From: Streptomyces spiralis
GTDB lineage: Bacteria > Actinomycetota > Actinomycetes > Streptomycetales > Streptomycetaceae
Assembly: GCF_014654675.1 (NCBI RefSeq)
Contig: NZ_BNBC01000005.1
Span: 1 to 64,000 of the forward strand
Direction of reading: 5' to 3'
DNA length: 64,000 nt
Shown in pieces: positions 1 through 8,450 of the stretch (within the stretch, counting starts at the first letter, position 1; each line of letters begins with the position of its first letter). The notes under the pieces were generated by a model. That model was not told where the DNA came from. It was given only the letters and a program-made list of their open reading frames with translations, and searched no databases. The position numbers and the translations under genes are program-made.

Positions 1-130
1 CTGTTGAGTTCTCAAGGAACGGACGCTTCCTTCGTACTCACCCTCTCGGGCTTTCCTCCGGGCGCTTCCCTTCGGTGATCCAAACTCTATCAGGCTTTTC
101 CGGTCTCTCTGACCACCGCCCCGCGGACAT
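1..130 (-). promoter_or_regulatory. 5' leader of a 16S rRNA operon reading leftward
   Basis: Read on the minus strand, this stretch matches my memory of the Streptomyces rrn leader: a purine-rich segment, then CGCCCGGAGGAAAGCCCGAG, then a boxA-like antitermination element CCTTGAGAACTCAACAG at about positions 2-18. The 16S gene itself should begin a few hundred bases beyond the left edge. I found no convincing -35/-10 pair between 100 and 250. The identification rests on recalled leader sequence, not on an alignment. Confidence 0.75.
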
Positions 131-263
131 GCCGAAGGCGATCCAGAGATAGGATCTGACAAGTTGGGTGCTGCCCGAGCAAGGACGCTTGGTCCGCGTC
201 ACTCTCCCCCGGACAGGGGTACGACTCTACATCGGTCCGCGGAGCCGGTGCAAATCAACGTGA

Positions 264-283
264 TTGGTGGTCTAGACCACCAA
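264..283. promoter_or_regulatory. DasR operator (dre) upstream of crr
   Basis: The sequence TTGGTGGTCTAGACCACCAA is a perfect 20-bp inverted repeat whose core TGGTCTAGACCA matches the dre consensus bound by the GntR-family repressor DasR. It lies about 120 bp upstream of the crr start. Established knowledge: DasR controls crr-ptsI and the N-acetylglucosamine regulon in S. coelicolor, and its binding is relieved by glucosamine-6-phosphate. The flanking bases extend the symmetry by two pairs beyond the usual 16-bp site. Confidence 0.88.
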
Positions 284-404
284 CGTGAGCTGTCGTAAGC
301 TCTCGCCCGGATCCGGTACTTACCGTGACATACCCTGCTGCACAGTGCGCCGTCCGGGACAGGCAGTGACGGCACATACGATCTCCACCCCTGGGAGGCT
401 TCCC

Positions 405-854
405 ATGACCACCGTGACGTCCCCGCTCGCCGGACGCGCCATCGGACTGGCCGCAGTGCCGGACCCGGTCTTCTCCGGCGCCATGGTCGGCCCGGGCACC
501 GCCATCGACCCCGTGCGTGAGCCCTCCGAGGCGGTGGCTCCGGTGGACGGTGTCATCGTCTCGCTCCACCCGCACGCGTTCGTCGTCGTCGACGAGCAGG
601 GACACGGCGTGCTCGTCCACCTCGGCATCGACACCGTGCAGCTCAACGGCGAGGGCTTCGAGCTGCTCGCGAACAAGGGCGACACCGTGACGCGCGGCCA
701 GGCCGTGGTGCGCTGGGACCCCGCCGCCGTCGAGGCCGCCGGCAAGTCGCCCGTCTGCCCGGTCGTGGCCCTGGAGGCCACCGCCGACTCCCTCTCCGAT
801 CTTCGCGACAACGGCGATGTGAAGGCCGGCGACAGCCTCTTCGCCTGGAAGTGA
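405..854 (+). CDS. crr: PTS glucose-type enzyme IIA (IIA-Crr)
   Basis: Cytoplasmic phosphocarrier of the sugar phosphotransferase system. It takes phosphate from HPr and passes it to a membrane IIBC permease, in Streptomyces mainly for N-acetylglucosamine. The 149-residue protein has the IIA-Glc fold signature: the phosphorylated histidine is His72 in VHLGIDTV, and its partner His57 sits 15 residues earlier, the same spacing as His75/His90 of E. coli. The ATG at 405 is preceded by GGGAGG with 6-nt spacing; an in-frame upstream extension to 285 has no ribosome site and would run through the leader. It is the first gene of an operon with ptsI, 84 bp downstream. The gap contains a hairpin with arms at 862-869 and 878-885 that could set the ratio of the two products. 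ptsH is not in this window. Confidence 0.95.
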   Translation: MTTVTSPLAGRAIGLAAVPDPVFSGAMVGPGTAIDPVREPSEAVAPVDGVIVSLHPHAFVVVDEQGHGVLVHLGIDTVQLNGEGFELLANKGDTVTRGQAVVRWDPAAVEAAGKSPVCPVVALEATADSLSDLRDNGDVKAGDSLFAWK

Positions 855-938
855 CACCCCTGCCGTCCTTGAGGACGAGGACGGCGAACAGAACGACCAC
901 CGCGGCGGGAGCCGCCGCACTAACCGGAGACCGGTGAG

Positions 939-2609
939 ATGGACACAACGCTGCGAGGCGTCGGTGTGAGCCACGGAGTGGCGATCGGCGAGGTACGGCA
1001 CATGGGGACGGCGGTGCTGGAGCCGCCTGCCAAGCAGATACCGGCGGAGGAGGCGGAGCGCGAACAGGGGCGCGCCCGCCAGGCCGTGGAGGCGGTGGCC
1101 GCCGATCTGATGGCGCGCGGCAACCTGGCCGGGGGCGAGGCGCAGGCTGTGCTGGAGGCGCAGGCCATGATGGCGCAGGACCCCGAGCTGATCGCGGACG
1201 TGGACCGGCGCATCGCCGTCGGCAGTACGGCGGAGCGCGCGGTGTACGACGCGTTCGCCGCCTACCGGGACCTGCTGGCCGGTGCGGGCGAGTACCTGGC
1301 GGGCCGCGTGGCCGACCTCGACGACGTGCGGAACCGTATCGTCGCGCGCCTGCTCGGCGTTCCCATGCCGGGTGTTCCGGACAGCGACGAGCCGTACGTC
1401 CTGGTCGCCCGTGACCTGGCGCCCGCCGACACCGCGCTGCTGGACCCGGGCCTGGTGCTCGGCTTCGTCACCGAGGAGGGCGGGCCGACGAGCCACAGCG
1501 CGATTCTGGCGCGTGCGCTCGGGGTGCCCGCGGTCGTGGCGCTGCCCGGCGCCGGGGAGCTGTCCGAGGGCACGGTGATCGCGGTGGACGGCAGCACCGG
1601 CGAGATCTTCGTGAACCCCAGTGACGAGAAGAAGGCCCGGCTGGAGGCGGCGGCCGCGGAGCGCAAGGCCGCGCTGGCGGCCTCGGTGGGCCCTGGTGCC
1701 ACGTCCGACGGTCACAAGGTGCCGCTGCTCGCCAACATCGGCGGTCCCGCGGACGTGCCTGCGGCGGTCGAGGCCGGTGCGGAGGGCGTCGGCCTGTTCC
1801 GGACCGAGTTCCTGTTCCTGGACGACAACAAGAAGGCGCCGTCCGAGGAGAAGCAGATCGAGGCCTACCGGCAGGTGCTGGAGGCCTTCCCCGAGGGCCG
1901 TGTAGTCGTGCGGGTGCTGGACGCGGGCGCGGACAAGCCGCTGGACTTCCTGACCCCGGCCGACGAGCCGAACCCCGCTCTGGGCGTGCGGGGTCTGCGG
2001 ACGCTGCTCGATCACCCGGAGGTGCTGCGCACGCAGCTGACGGCGCTGGCCAAGGCGGCCGAGGGGCTGCCGGTCTATCTCGAGGTCATGGCTCCCATGG
2101 TCGCGGACCGGGCCGATGCGAAGGCGTTCGCGGACGCGTGCCGTGCGGCGGGGCTGCGGGCGAAGTTCGGTGCGATGGTCGAGATCCCGTCGGCGGCGCT
2201 GCGGGCCCGCTCGGTGCTCCAGGAGGTCGAGTTCCTGTCGCTGGGGACCAACGACCTCGCTCAGTACACCTTCGCCGCGGACCGTCAGGTGGGCGCGGTG
2301 TCGCGGCTGCAGGACCCGTGGCAGCCCGCGCTGCTGGACCTGGTGGCGCTGGCCGCCGAGGCGGCGAAGGCCGAGGGCAAGAGCTGTGGTGTCTGTGGCG
2401 AGGCCGCGTCGGATCCGCTGCTCGCGTGTGTGCTGACGGGTCTGGGTGTCACCTCCCTGTCCATGGGTGCGGCGTCGATTCCGTACGTCCGGGCGTCGCT
2501 GGCCAAGCACACGCTGGCCCAGTGCGAGCGTGCGGCGGCGGCCGCGCGTGCCGCGGACAGCGCCGACGAGGCGCGTAGCGCGGCGCAGGCGGTGCTGTCC
2601 GGCGAGTGA
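939..2609 (+). CDS. ptsI: PTS enzyme I (phosphoenolpyruvate-protein phosphotransferase)
   Basis: First enzyme of the PTS: it autophosphorylates from phosphoenolpyruvate and transfers the phosphate to HPr. The 556-residue length is normal. The N-terminal HPr-binding and phosphohistidine domains contain GGPTSHSAILAR, with His186 as the phosphorylated residue. The C-terminal PEP-binding barrel carries GVGLFRTEFLFL and the EFLSLGTNDLAQYTFAADR signature, followed by the conserved active-site cysteine region SCGVCGEAA. The start has GGAGA 8 nt upstream. It is cotranscribed with crr and so probably under DasR. A strong hairpin follows the stop, separating it from the convergent gene. Confidence 0.96.
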   Translation: MDTTLRGVGVSHGVAIGEVRHMGTAVLEPPAKQIPAEEAEREQGRARQAVEAVAADLMARGNLAGGEAQAVLEAQAMMAQDPELIADVDRRIAVGSTAERAVYDAFAAYRDLLAGAGEYLAGRVADLDDVRNRIVARLLGVPMPGVPDSDEPYVLVARDLAPADTALLDPGLVLGFVTEEGGPTSHSAILARALGVPAVVALPGAGELSEGTVIAVDGSTGEIFVNPSDEKKARLEAAAAERKAALAASVGPGATSDGHKVPLLANIGGPADVPAAVEAGAEGVGLFRTEFLFLDDNKKAPSEEKQIEAYRQVLEAFPEGRVVVRVLDAGADKPLDFLTPADEPNPALGVRGLRTLLDHPEVLRTQLTALAKAAEGLPVYLEVMAPMVADRADAKAFADACRAAGLRAKFGAMVEIPSAALRARSVLQEVEFLSLGTNDLAQYTFAADRQVGAVSRLQDPWQPALLDLVALAAEAAKAEGKSCGVCGEAASDPLLACVLTGLGVTSLSMGAASIPYVRASLAKHTLAQCERAAAAARAADSADEARSAAQAVLSGE

Positions 2610-2638
2610 CGGGCCGGCCCGTACCGGGTCGGCTGTCG

Positions 2639-2668
2639 AGGGGCGCTCCACATGGGTGGGGCGCCCCT
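2639..2668. terminator. Bidirectional hairpin between ptsI and the convergent gene
   Basis: AGGGGCGC (2639-2646) pairs perfectly with GCGCCCCT (2661-2668), and the inner CCAC/GTGG extends the stem to about 13 bp (one G-T pair) around an ATGG loop. It lies between the stop of ptsI (2609) and the stop of the minus-strand gene (2677), with TT after the stem on both strands. Confidence 0.8.
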
Positions 2669-2676
2669 TCGCGTGT

Positions 2677-3585
2677 TCAGTGGCGGTGCCGGGGGTCGTG
2701 TCCCTTCTTTCCGGGGCCCTTGTCTCCGAGGTCGGGTGGTACGCAGTAGTCGACGCCGGATTCCGGTCCGATCAGGTCGCCGGATTCGGCGTCGGTGCAG
2801 TAGGCGTCGAAGACCTCGCCCTCGGTGAGGGGGGCCAGGCCGTCGCCGCGCAGGCGCCAGCCGTAGACGCGGTCGCGGGCGCCGGGCTGGGTGGTGCGCA
2901 TGACGAGTCCGCCGGGGCTGCGGGTGGCCATGCCGAGGGCGAGGACCGTGGTGAACTCGAGTGCCTCGGCCTCGTCGAGCCGGGTGGCGCCGCTGTCGTC
3001 GGTGTCGGCGTGGAGGGCGGCGACGAGGGTTTCGGGTGGGGCGGTGACGCTGCACACCAGGTGGTGGTCTCCTGGTGATGCCGTGTCGAGGATGCGGGCG
3101 AGGAGGCCGGCGGCTCGGTCGAAGGCGGCGCGGCCGATGTCCTCGCCGCAGGTGGTGCACGGGCCGAGCCGGGCGAGGAGGGTGGAGGCGTATTCCCAAG
3201 TGGCCTGGCGGATGGCCTCGTCGACGAGGGCGGGCACCAGTTCGGTGAGGGGCCGTCCGTCGTAGGGGACGGTCGGGCCGGTGGTGGCGATCTCGGCGGT
3301 GAAGCGGGCGCGGCTGGCCGAGGCATCAGGGTCGAGGCCGGTGCCTGCGCAGTATTCGGCGTATTCCTCGGGGTCGAAGAGGGCCACTGCGGTGTGGCTG
3401 CCCTGGGCGGCGCGGGTCTTCAGGAGTGCCTCGACCTGCCGGAGGTAGGAGGTGTGGTCGTCGAAGGTGAAGCTGCGGTAGCGCCGCATGGCGCGGAAGT
3501 CGTGTTCGTCGGTGAGCAGGCCGATGGTGCCGGCGATTTCGCGGCGCAGGACGCGTCGCATGCTCTGGTGGTCGGTGTGCGCCAT
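2677..3585 (-). CDS. Conserved hypothetical protein, 302 aa
   Basis: Soluble protein of unknown function, rich in acidic and helical segments. A possible metal-binding CTTC pair sits at Cys143/Cys146, and the tail is basic and His-rich (KGPGKKGHDPRHRH). There is no signal peptide or membrane segment. The start at 3585 (MAHTDHQSMRR) is chosen because GGGGGAG stands just upstream; a longer in-frame version to 3621 lacks a ribosome site. It follows the MFS gene on the same strand by 25 bp, so the two are probably cotranscribed, with this gene second. I do not recognise the family with certainty. Confidence 0.75.
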   Translation of the reverse strand: MAHTDHQSMRRVLRREIAGTIGLLTDEHDFRAMRRYRSFTFDDHTSYLRQVEALLKTRAAQGSHTAVALFDPEEYAEYCAGTGLDPDASASRARFTAEIATTGPTVPYDGRPLTELVPALVDEAIRQATWEYASTLLARLGPCTTCGEDIGRAAFDRAAGLLARILDTASPGDHHLVCSVTAPPETLVAALHADTDDSGATRLDEAEALEFTTVLALGMATRSPGGLVMRTTQPGARDRVYGWRLRGDGLAPLTEGEVFDAYCTDAESGDLIGPESGVDYCVPPDLGDKGPGKKGHDPRHRH

Positions 3586-3610
3586 GTTCTCCCCCTGTGT
3601 GCACGGTCGA

Positions 3611-4894
3611 TCACTGCTCACTCACAGTAACCGGCGGCACTGACAACGAGGGGCGGGCGAGTCGGTCACGGACCGTGCGGTGCTGGATGACGCAGGTCAG
3701 GGCGATGGTGGCGCCGAAGAGTGTCCATCCGGCGGGGCCCGCGGCGATGGCCGCGGTGACGGCGAGCGGTCCGATGCTGCGCTGTGCGGACTGTGCGAGT
3801 CCGTGCACGCCCAGGTAGGTGCCCTGGGCCTGGGCGGGGGCGAGGGCCACGGACAGTTCCCAGGAGATGGTGGCATGGAGCATCTCCGCCGTGGTGAAGG
3901 CGGCCGCCGCGGCGGTCAGGAGCAGGGTGGCGCCGACGGTGCCGGCGGTCGCGGACAGCGCCATGGCGGTGCCGCCTGCGGCGTAGGCCGCCGAGAGTGG
4001 GATCAGGAGGCCGCGGGCGGCGGCCGTGGTGGCGCCGAAGCGGGCCAGGGGGACCTGGAGGACGACCACCATCACGTTGTTGAGGACCATGAGCAGGGGT
4101 GCGAGGCCGTGGGGTGTGCTGCCGGTGTGCGCGATCCACAGGGGCAGGCCGACCTTGAAGACGGCGTCGTCGAGGAAGAGGACGGTTTCGGTGGCGACGT
4201 AGCGGAGGTAGGTGCGGTCGCGCCAGGGGCTGGTGGGCTTGGTGGCCGGCTCGGGGGTGTGTGAGCCGGCGACGGTCCTGGAGGGGGAAGGGGGTTCCGC
4301 GCAGCGCACGGTGAGGAGGGCGGCGGCGGCGAAGGAGAGCGCGTCGCCGATGAGCAGCCACCGGTAGGCGGCGGTGGTGCCGAGGGTGAGGGCGGCTGCG
4401 GCGCCGAGGCCGCCGAGTGCCCAGCCGACGTTGGCCAGGGTGCGGTTGAGGGCCTGGTAGCGGACGCGGTCGGGGCCGGCGACGCGGGTGGCGTAGAGCT
4501 TGGTGAGGACGCTCGCGGCGCGGTCGCCGAGGCTGCCCACGGCGGAGAAGGTGACCAGCAGGGCGTAGTTGTCGCTGGTGAGGAGCGCGAGGGAGGCGAG
4601 CGCGCGCAGGAGTTGCAGGGCGATGAGGACGCGGGTGAGGGGGAGCCGGTCGGCGAGGTGGCCGCCGAGGGGGGCGCCGGCGATGCCGACGGCTCCGGCG
4701 AGGGCGGCGAGGGTGCCGACCTGGGCGACGGAGAGGCCGGAGACGTAGGTGAAGTACAGGACGGAGACGGATGCCCACAGTCCGCTGCCGGTGCGGTCGA
4801 CGAGGGCGACGGCGAGCATTCTGCGGCCGTCCCGTCCTCCGGGGATGCGTGCTTGTCCTGCTCCTGCGCGTCCTGTGCGGCGGGTGATCCCCAC
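3611..4894 (-). CDS. MFS transporter (drug or metabolite efflux type)
   Basis: Integral membrane protein of about 427 residues with roughly 12 hydrophobic segments and the MFS loop 2-3 motif GGHLADRLPLTRVL. The overall layout fits proton-driven exporters. The GTG at 4894 is chosen because AAGGGGGAGCA precedes it; the reading frame continues further upstream but runs into the divergent promoter. It is divergent from a MocR-family regulator whose start lies 46 bp away, with a palindrome between them, so the regulator probably controls this transporter. The substrate cannot be read from the sequence. Confidence 0.85.
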   Translation of the reverse strand: MGITRRTGRAGAGQARIPGGRDGRRMLAVALVDRTGSGLWASVSVLYFTYVSGLSVAQVGTLAALAGAVGIAGAPLGGHLADRLPLTRVLIALQLLRALASLALLTSDNYALLVTFSAVGSLGDRAASVLTKLYATRVAGPDRVRYQALNRTLANVGWALGGLGAAAALTLGTTAAYRWLLIGDALSFAAAALLTVRCAEPPSPSRTVAGSHTPEPATKPTSPWRDRTYLRYVATETVLFLDDAVFKVGLPLWIAHTGSTPHGLAPLLMVLNNVMVVVLQVPLARFGATTAAARGLLIPLSAAYAAGGTAMALSATAGTVGATLLLTAAAAAFTTAEMLHATISWELSVALAPAQAQGTYLGVHGLAQSAQRSIGPLAVTAAIAAGPAGWTLFGATIALTCVIQHRTVRDRLARPSLSVPPVTVSEQ

Positions 4895-4913
4895 TGCTCC
4901 CCCTTGCCATGAA

Positions 4914-4933
4914 ATTATGTACTGATACATAAT
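4914..4933. promoter_or_regulatory. Candidate MocR/GntR operator in a divergent promoter
   Basis: ATTATGTA-CTGA-TACATAAT is a perfect 8-bp inverted repeat with a 4-bp spacer. It is AT-rich in a very GC-rich genome and has the ...GTA-N4-TAC... core seen in many GntR operators. It lies 7 bp before the GTG of the regulator and 19 bp before the GTG of the MFS gene. CATAAT on either strand could serve as a -10 box, so bound regulator would block both promoters. Confidence 0.65.
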
Positions 4934-4940
4934 CATCGAT

Positions 4941-6260
4941 GTGGCAGCACAATATGCGATCAGTGGTACGACGGCCAAGGGAATTGCCGCGTCCGTGGAG
5001 CGGGGCGTGGCGGAGGGCGCCCTGGCTCCGGGTACGGCGCTGCCACCCGTGCGGCGACTGGCCGACGATCTGGGGGTGAGTCCCGGGACGGTCGCCACCG
5101 CGTACAAGGAGCTGCGGGGGCGCGGCATCGTCGTCACCCGGGGCCGCGGCGGGACCGTCGTGGCGCCGGCCCCGGCGGTGGCCTCGCGTCGCCCGCCGAA
5201 GGTGCCCCCGGGGTTGCGGGATCTGGCCGGCGGGCATCCGGATCCCGCGTTTCTCCCTGGTCTGGTGCCGCCGTCGCGGCTGGCTCCGGGGGCCCGGTCG
5301 CACCGCTCGACGCCCCGGCTGGCGCGGCTGGAGGAGGTCGTGCGCGACTGGCTGCGGCCCGACGGGGTGCCGGTGGAGCACGTGACGTTCGCCCACGGTG
5401 CGCTGGATCTCGTCGGACGGCTGCTGTCCGTGGAGCTGCGGCCCGGTGACGCGGTGGCGATGGAGGATCCCGGCTACCACCATCTGCTGGACCTGGTCAC
5501 GGCGCTGGGGCTGCGCAGCGTCCCGGTGGCGGTGGACGACGAGGGGATGCGTCCCGATGCCCTGCGGCGGGCGCTGCGGGCGGGCGCGTGGGCCGTGGTG
5601 TGCAGTCCGCGGGGCCAGAACCCGTACGGCGGATGCTTCTCGCCGGAGCGTCGTGAGGCGCTGGTCGACGTACTGCGCGAGGCCCCGGACGTACTGGTCG
5701 TCGAGAACGACCACGCTTCGGCGGTCACCGACGCGCCCCTGCGGACGCTCACCGCCGACGGTCCGGCGCGCTGGGTGCATGTGCGCACCGTGAGCAAGTT
5801 CCTGGGCGCCGATCTGCGCTGGGCCGCCGCGGCCTGCGACGCCACCACCCTGGCCCGTCACGACGGGCGGCTGCTGCTGACGTCCGGCTGGGTCAGCCAT
5901 CTGCTCCAGGAGACGGTCCACGGGCTGATGACGGACGAAGGCACGCGCGCGCTGGTGTCCCGGGCACGCGCGGCGTACACGGCGCGCCGTGACGCTCTCC
6001 TCGGGGAGCTGGCGTTCAGGGGGATTCCGGCGCACGGGGCGAGCGGCATGAACGTGTGGGTGCCGGTGGCGGACGAGTCCGCCGTGGTGAACGGGTTGCG
6101 GTCCTACGGCTGGTGGGTCGCCGCGGGCGCGCGGTTCCGGCTGTCCTCGGGACCCGGGGTGCGGATCTCCGTCGCCGAGCTGGAACCGGCCGACGCGGCG
6201 CGGCTGGCCTCGGACTTCGCCGCCGTGCTCGGCGAGTCCGAGGCCACCTACGGGGGCTGA
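4941..6260 (+). CDS. MocR-type GntR regulator with aminotransferase-like domain
   Basis: Transcription factor of 439 residues. The N-terminal winged helix (about residues 10-75: PVRRLADDLGVSPGTVATAYKEL) is fused to a fold-type I aminotransferase-like domain. The PLP-binding lysine is in TVSKFLGADLRW, with the upstream SPRGQNPYG segment. Known MocR proteins sense PLP or an amino-acid derivative rather than catalyse transamination. The GTG at 4941 has no ribosome site and stands 7 bp after a -10-like CATAAT, so the mRNA may be leaderless. It is divergent from the MFS gene; its own stop is 8 bp from the convergent acetoacetyl-CoA synthetase stop. Confidence 0.88.
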   Translation: MAAQYAISGTTAKGIAASVERGVAEGALAPGTALPPVRRLADDLGVSPGTVATAYKELRGRGIVVTRGRGGTVVAPAPAVASRRPPKVPPGLRDLAGGHPDPAFLPGLVPPSRLAPGARSHRSTPRLARLEEVVRDWLRPDGVPVEHVTFAHGALDLVGRLLSVELRPGDAVAMEDPGYHHLLDLVTALGLRSVPVAVDDEGMRPDALRRALRAGAWAVVCSPRGQNPYGGCFSPERREALVDVLREAPDVLVVENDHASAVTDAPLRTLTADGPARWVHVRTVSKFLGADLRWAAAACDATTLARHDGRLLLTSGWVSHLLQETVHGLMTDEGTRALVSRARAAYTARRDALLGELAFRGIPAHGASGMNVWVPVADESAVVNGLRSYGWWVAAGARFRLSSGPGVRISVAELEPADAARLASDFAAVLGESEATYGG

Positions 6261-6268
6261 CCGGGCGC

Positions 6269-8245
6269 TCAGGCCCGCTTGCGGGCCAGGTCCTCGTAGA
6301 AGCGCAGCAACTCGATGTCGTCGATGGACCCGGGGTTGACCGCCTTGTCCAGCGGGGTGCCCTGGAGGAGGCGCTTGACCGGTACCTCGATGCGCTTGCC
6401 GGTGAGGGTGTGCGGGATGCCGGGCACCTCGACGACCTCGTCGGGGATATGACGCGGGGAGAGCTGTTCGCGGATGGTCTGCTTGATCCGGTTCAGGAGC
6501 GCGTCGTCGAGGACGGCTCCGGGCACCAGATGCACGAACAGGGGCATCCAGTAGCCGCCGTCGGGCTGTTCGACGCCGATGACGAGGGATTCCTTGATCT
6601 CGGGCAGCCGTTCGACGGCCTCGTAGATGTCGGCGGATCCCATGCGTACGCCCTGGCGGTTGAGCGTGGAGTCGGAGCGACCGTGGATGATCACCGAGCC
6701 GCGGGAGGTGAGCGTGATCCAGTCGCCGTGGCGCCATACGCCGGGGTACATGGCGAAGTAGCTGTCGTGGTAGCGGCTGCCGTCGGGGTCGTTCCAGAAG
6801 TGGATCGGCATCGACGGCATGGGGTTGGTGACGACGAGCTCGCCGACCTCGTCGACCAGGGGTGCGCCACTCGGGTCCCAGGACTGCAGGTCGGTGCCCA
6901 GACAGGGGGCCTGGAGCTCGCCGATGTGGACCGGGAGGGTCGGGACCGCTCCCGCGAAGCAGGAGCACACGTCGGTGCCTCCGCTGACGGAGGCGATCCA
7001 CAGGTCGGCCCCGCTCTCCGCGAACTCGTCGTGCAGCCAGCGGAAGCCGTCGGGCGGCAGCGGGGAGCCGGTGGTGGCCACGCACTGGACCTTGGACAGG
7101 TCGTGGTCGCGGGCGGGATGGATCTGTGCCTTGCGGCAGGCCATCACGTACGCGGCGGAGGTACCGAACAGGGTGGCTCCGGTGCGCTCGGCGACCCGCC
7201 ACTGGGCGCCGGTGTCGGGATAGCCGGGGCTGCCGTCGTACAGGACGATCGTCGTGCCGGTCAGCAGGCCGGAGACGAGGAAGTTCCACATCATCCAGCC
7301 GGTCGACGTGTACCAGAAGAAGCGGTCCTCGGGACCGAGGTCGCAGTGCAGGCCGAGCTGCTTGAGGTGTTCGACGAGGATGCCGCCCTGGGACTGCACG
7401 ATGGCCTTGGGCAGACCGGTGGTGCCGGACGAGTACAGCACCCACAGCGGATGGTCGAAGGGCACCTGTTCGAAGACGGGCTCGGTGTGGGCGGAGGTCA
7501 GGGCCGACCACTCCAGGGCGCCCTCGGGGGCCGCGGTGCCGAGCAGGGGGATGTGGACGACGGCGCGCAGGGTGGGCAGTTCGCGGCGCAGTTCGGCGAC
7601 GACGTCGCGGCGGTCGTGCTCCTTGCCGCCGTAGCGATAGCCGTCGACGGTGAACAGCACGACCGGTTCGACCTGCTGGAAGCGGTCCAGGACGCTGCGG
7701 GCGCCGAAGTCGGGGGCGCAGGAGGTCCACACGGCGCCCACGGCGGCCGTGGCGAGGAGGGCGACGACCGCCTGGGGGATGTTCGGCAGGTAGCCGCTGA
7801 CACGGTCTCCGGGGCGTACGCCGAGGGCGCGCAGTTCGCCGGCCAGGGAGCCCACCTGGCGGCGCAGCTCGGACCAGGTCACCGGGCTCGGTTCGTGGGT
7901 CTCGTCGACGTACAGGAGGGCCGGCTCGTGCGCGCGGGTGTCAGCGGCGCGCAGGGCGTGCTCGGCGTAGTTCAGGGTGGCTCCGGGGAACCATTGCGCC
8001 CCGGGCATGGTGCGGTCGCCCAGCACGCGCGCGTAGGGGGTGGAGAAGCGTACGTCGAACCACTCCGTGAGGGCCTTCCAGAAGGTGTCCAGGTCGTCGA
8101 CGGACCAGCGGTGCAGGGCCGCGTAGCCGCCCTCGGCGGGCGCTCCGTGGTGCTCGGCCGCCCAAGCCTGGAACTTCGTGATCCGCGCCTGGGCGATGCG
8201 CTGCGGATCGGGCTGCCAGAGCGGCAGGGGGTTCGCGGTCGACAT
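6269..8245 (-). CDS. aacS: Acetoacetyl-CoA synthetase (acetoacetate-CoA ligase)
   Basis: Activates acetoacetate to acetoacetyl-CoA with ATP, forming AMP. The 658-residue length fits the family, which is longer than typical acetyl-CoA synthetases. Visible motifs are the N-terminal WFPGATLNYAEH, the P-loop-like YSSGTTGLPKAIVQSQGG, the hinge region ITLTSRGSVIIHGRSDSTLN, and the C-terminal PHTLTGKRIEVPVKRLLQG with the catalytic lysine in TGKRIEVP. The ATG at 8245 has GGGAG 8 nt upstream; longer reading frames lack a ribosome site. The gene is likely monocistronic. It is probably used for ketone body, leucine or PHB-type intermediates; no partner gene is nearby. Confidence 0.92.
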   Translation of the reverse strand: MSTANPLPLWQPDPQRIAQARITKFQAWAAEHHGAPAEGGYAALHRWSVDDLDTFWKALTEWFDVRFSTPYARVLGDRTMPGAQWFPGATLNYAEHALRAADTRAHEPALLYVDETHEPSPVTWSELRRQVGSLAGELRALGVRPGDRVSGYLPNIPQAVVALLATAAVGAVWTSCAPDFGARSVLDRFQQVEPVVLFTVDGYRYGGKEHDRRDVVAELRRELPTLRAVVHIPLLGTAAPEGALEWSALTSAHTEPVFEQVPFDHPLWVLYSSGTTGLPKAIVQSQGGILVEHLKQLGLHCDLGPEDRFFWYTSTGWMMWNFLVSGLLTGTTIVLYDGSPGYPDTGAQWRVAERTGATLFGTSAAYVMACRKAQIHPARDHDLSKVQCVATTGSPLPPDGFRWLHDEFAESGADLWIASVSGGTDVCSCFAGAVPTLPVHIGELQAPCLGTDLQSWDPSGAPLVDEVGELVVTNPMPSMPIHFWNDPDGSRYHDSYFAMYPGVWRHGDWITLTSRGSVIIHGRSDSTLNRQGVRMGSADIYEAVERLPEIKESLVIGVEQPDGGYWMPLFVHLVPGAVLDDALLNRIKQTIREQLSPRHIPDEVVEVPGIPHTLTGKRIEVPVKRLLQGTPLDKAVNPGSIDDIELLRFYEDLARKRA

Positions 8246-8450
8246 GGGGCGGCTCCCGGACTGTGCGCGTCGTGTGCGTCGGTCCGCGCACGTGCTGGGG
8301 TGTGCGCGTGACGCGGCTGACACGGACGATGCCATGTGATCGACTTCTGCACCAGGGTGCGCCCCACATAGTCCGTGTCGTGAGGATGTGGTCCGGGCCT
8401 GGGTGAACGGCAGTTGAACGACACGCGCGCGGAGCGCTGTCGATGGCAGG

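Noticed and set aside
255-2651. 798-codon open frame opposite crr-ptsI
   Set aside because: Antisense shadow of two clear PTS genes; low-complexity Arg/Gly/His composition and no ribosome site.
3666-7730. 1354-codon minus-strand frame across the MFS, MocR and aacS genes
   Set aside because: Crosses three real genes on both strands with Arg/Pro-rich low-complexity translation; an artefact of GC skew.
8319-8379. 9-bp inverted repeat GACACGGAC/GTCCGTGTC between aacS and the GH31 gene
   Set aside because: Arms are 43 bp apart; too distant for an operator and weak as a hairpin; likely chance.
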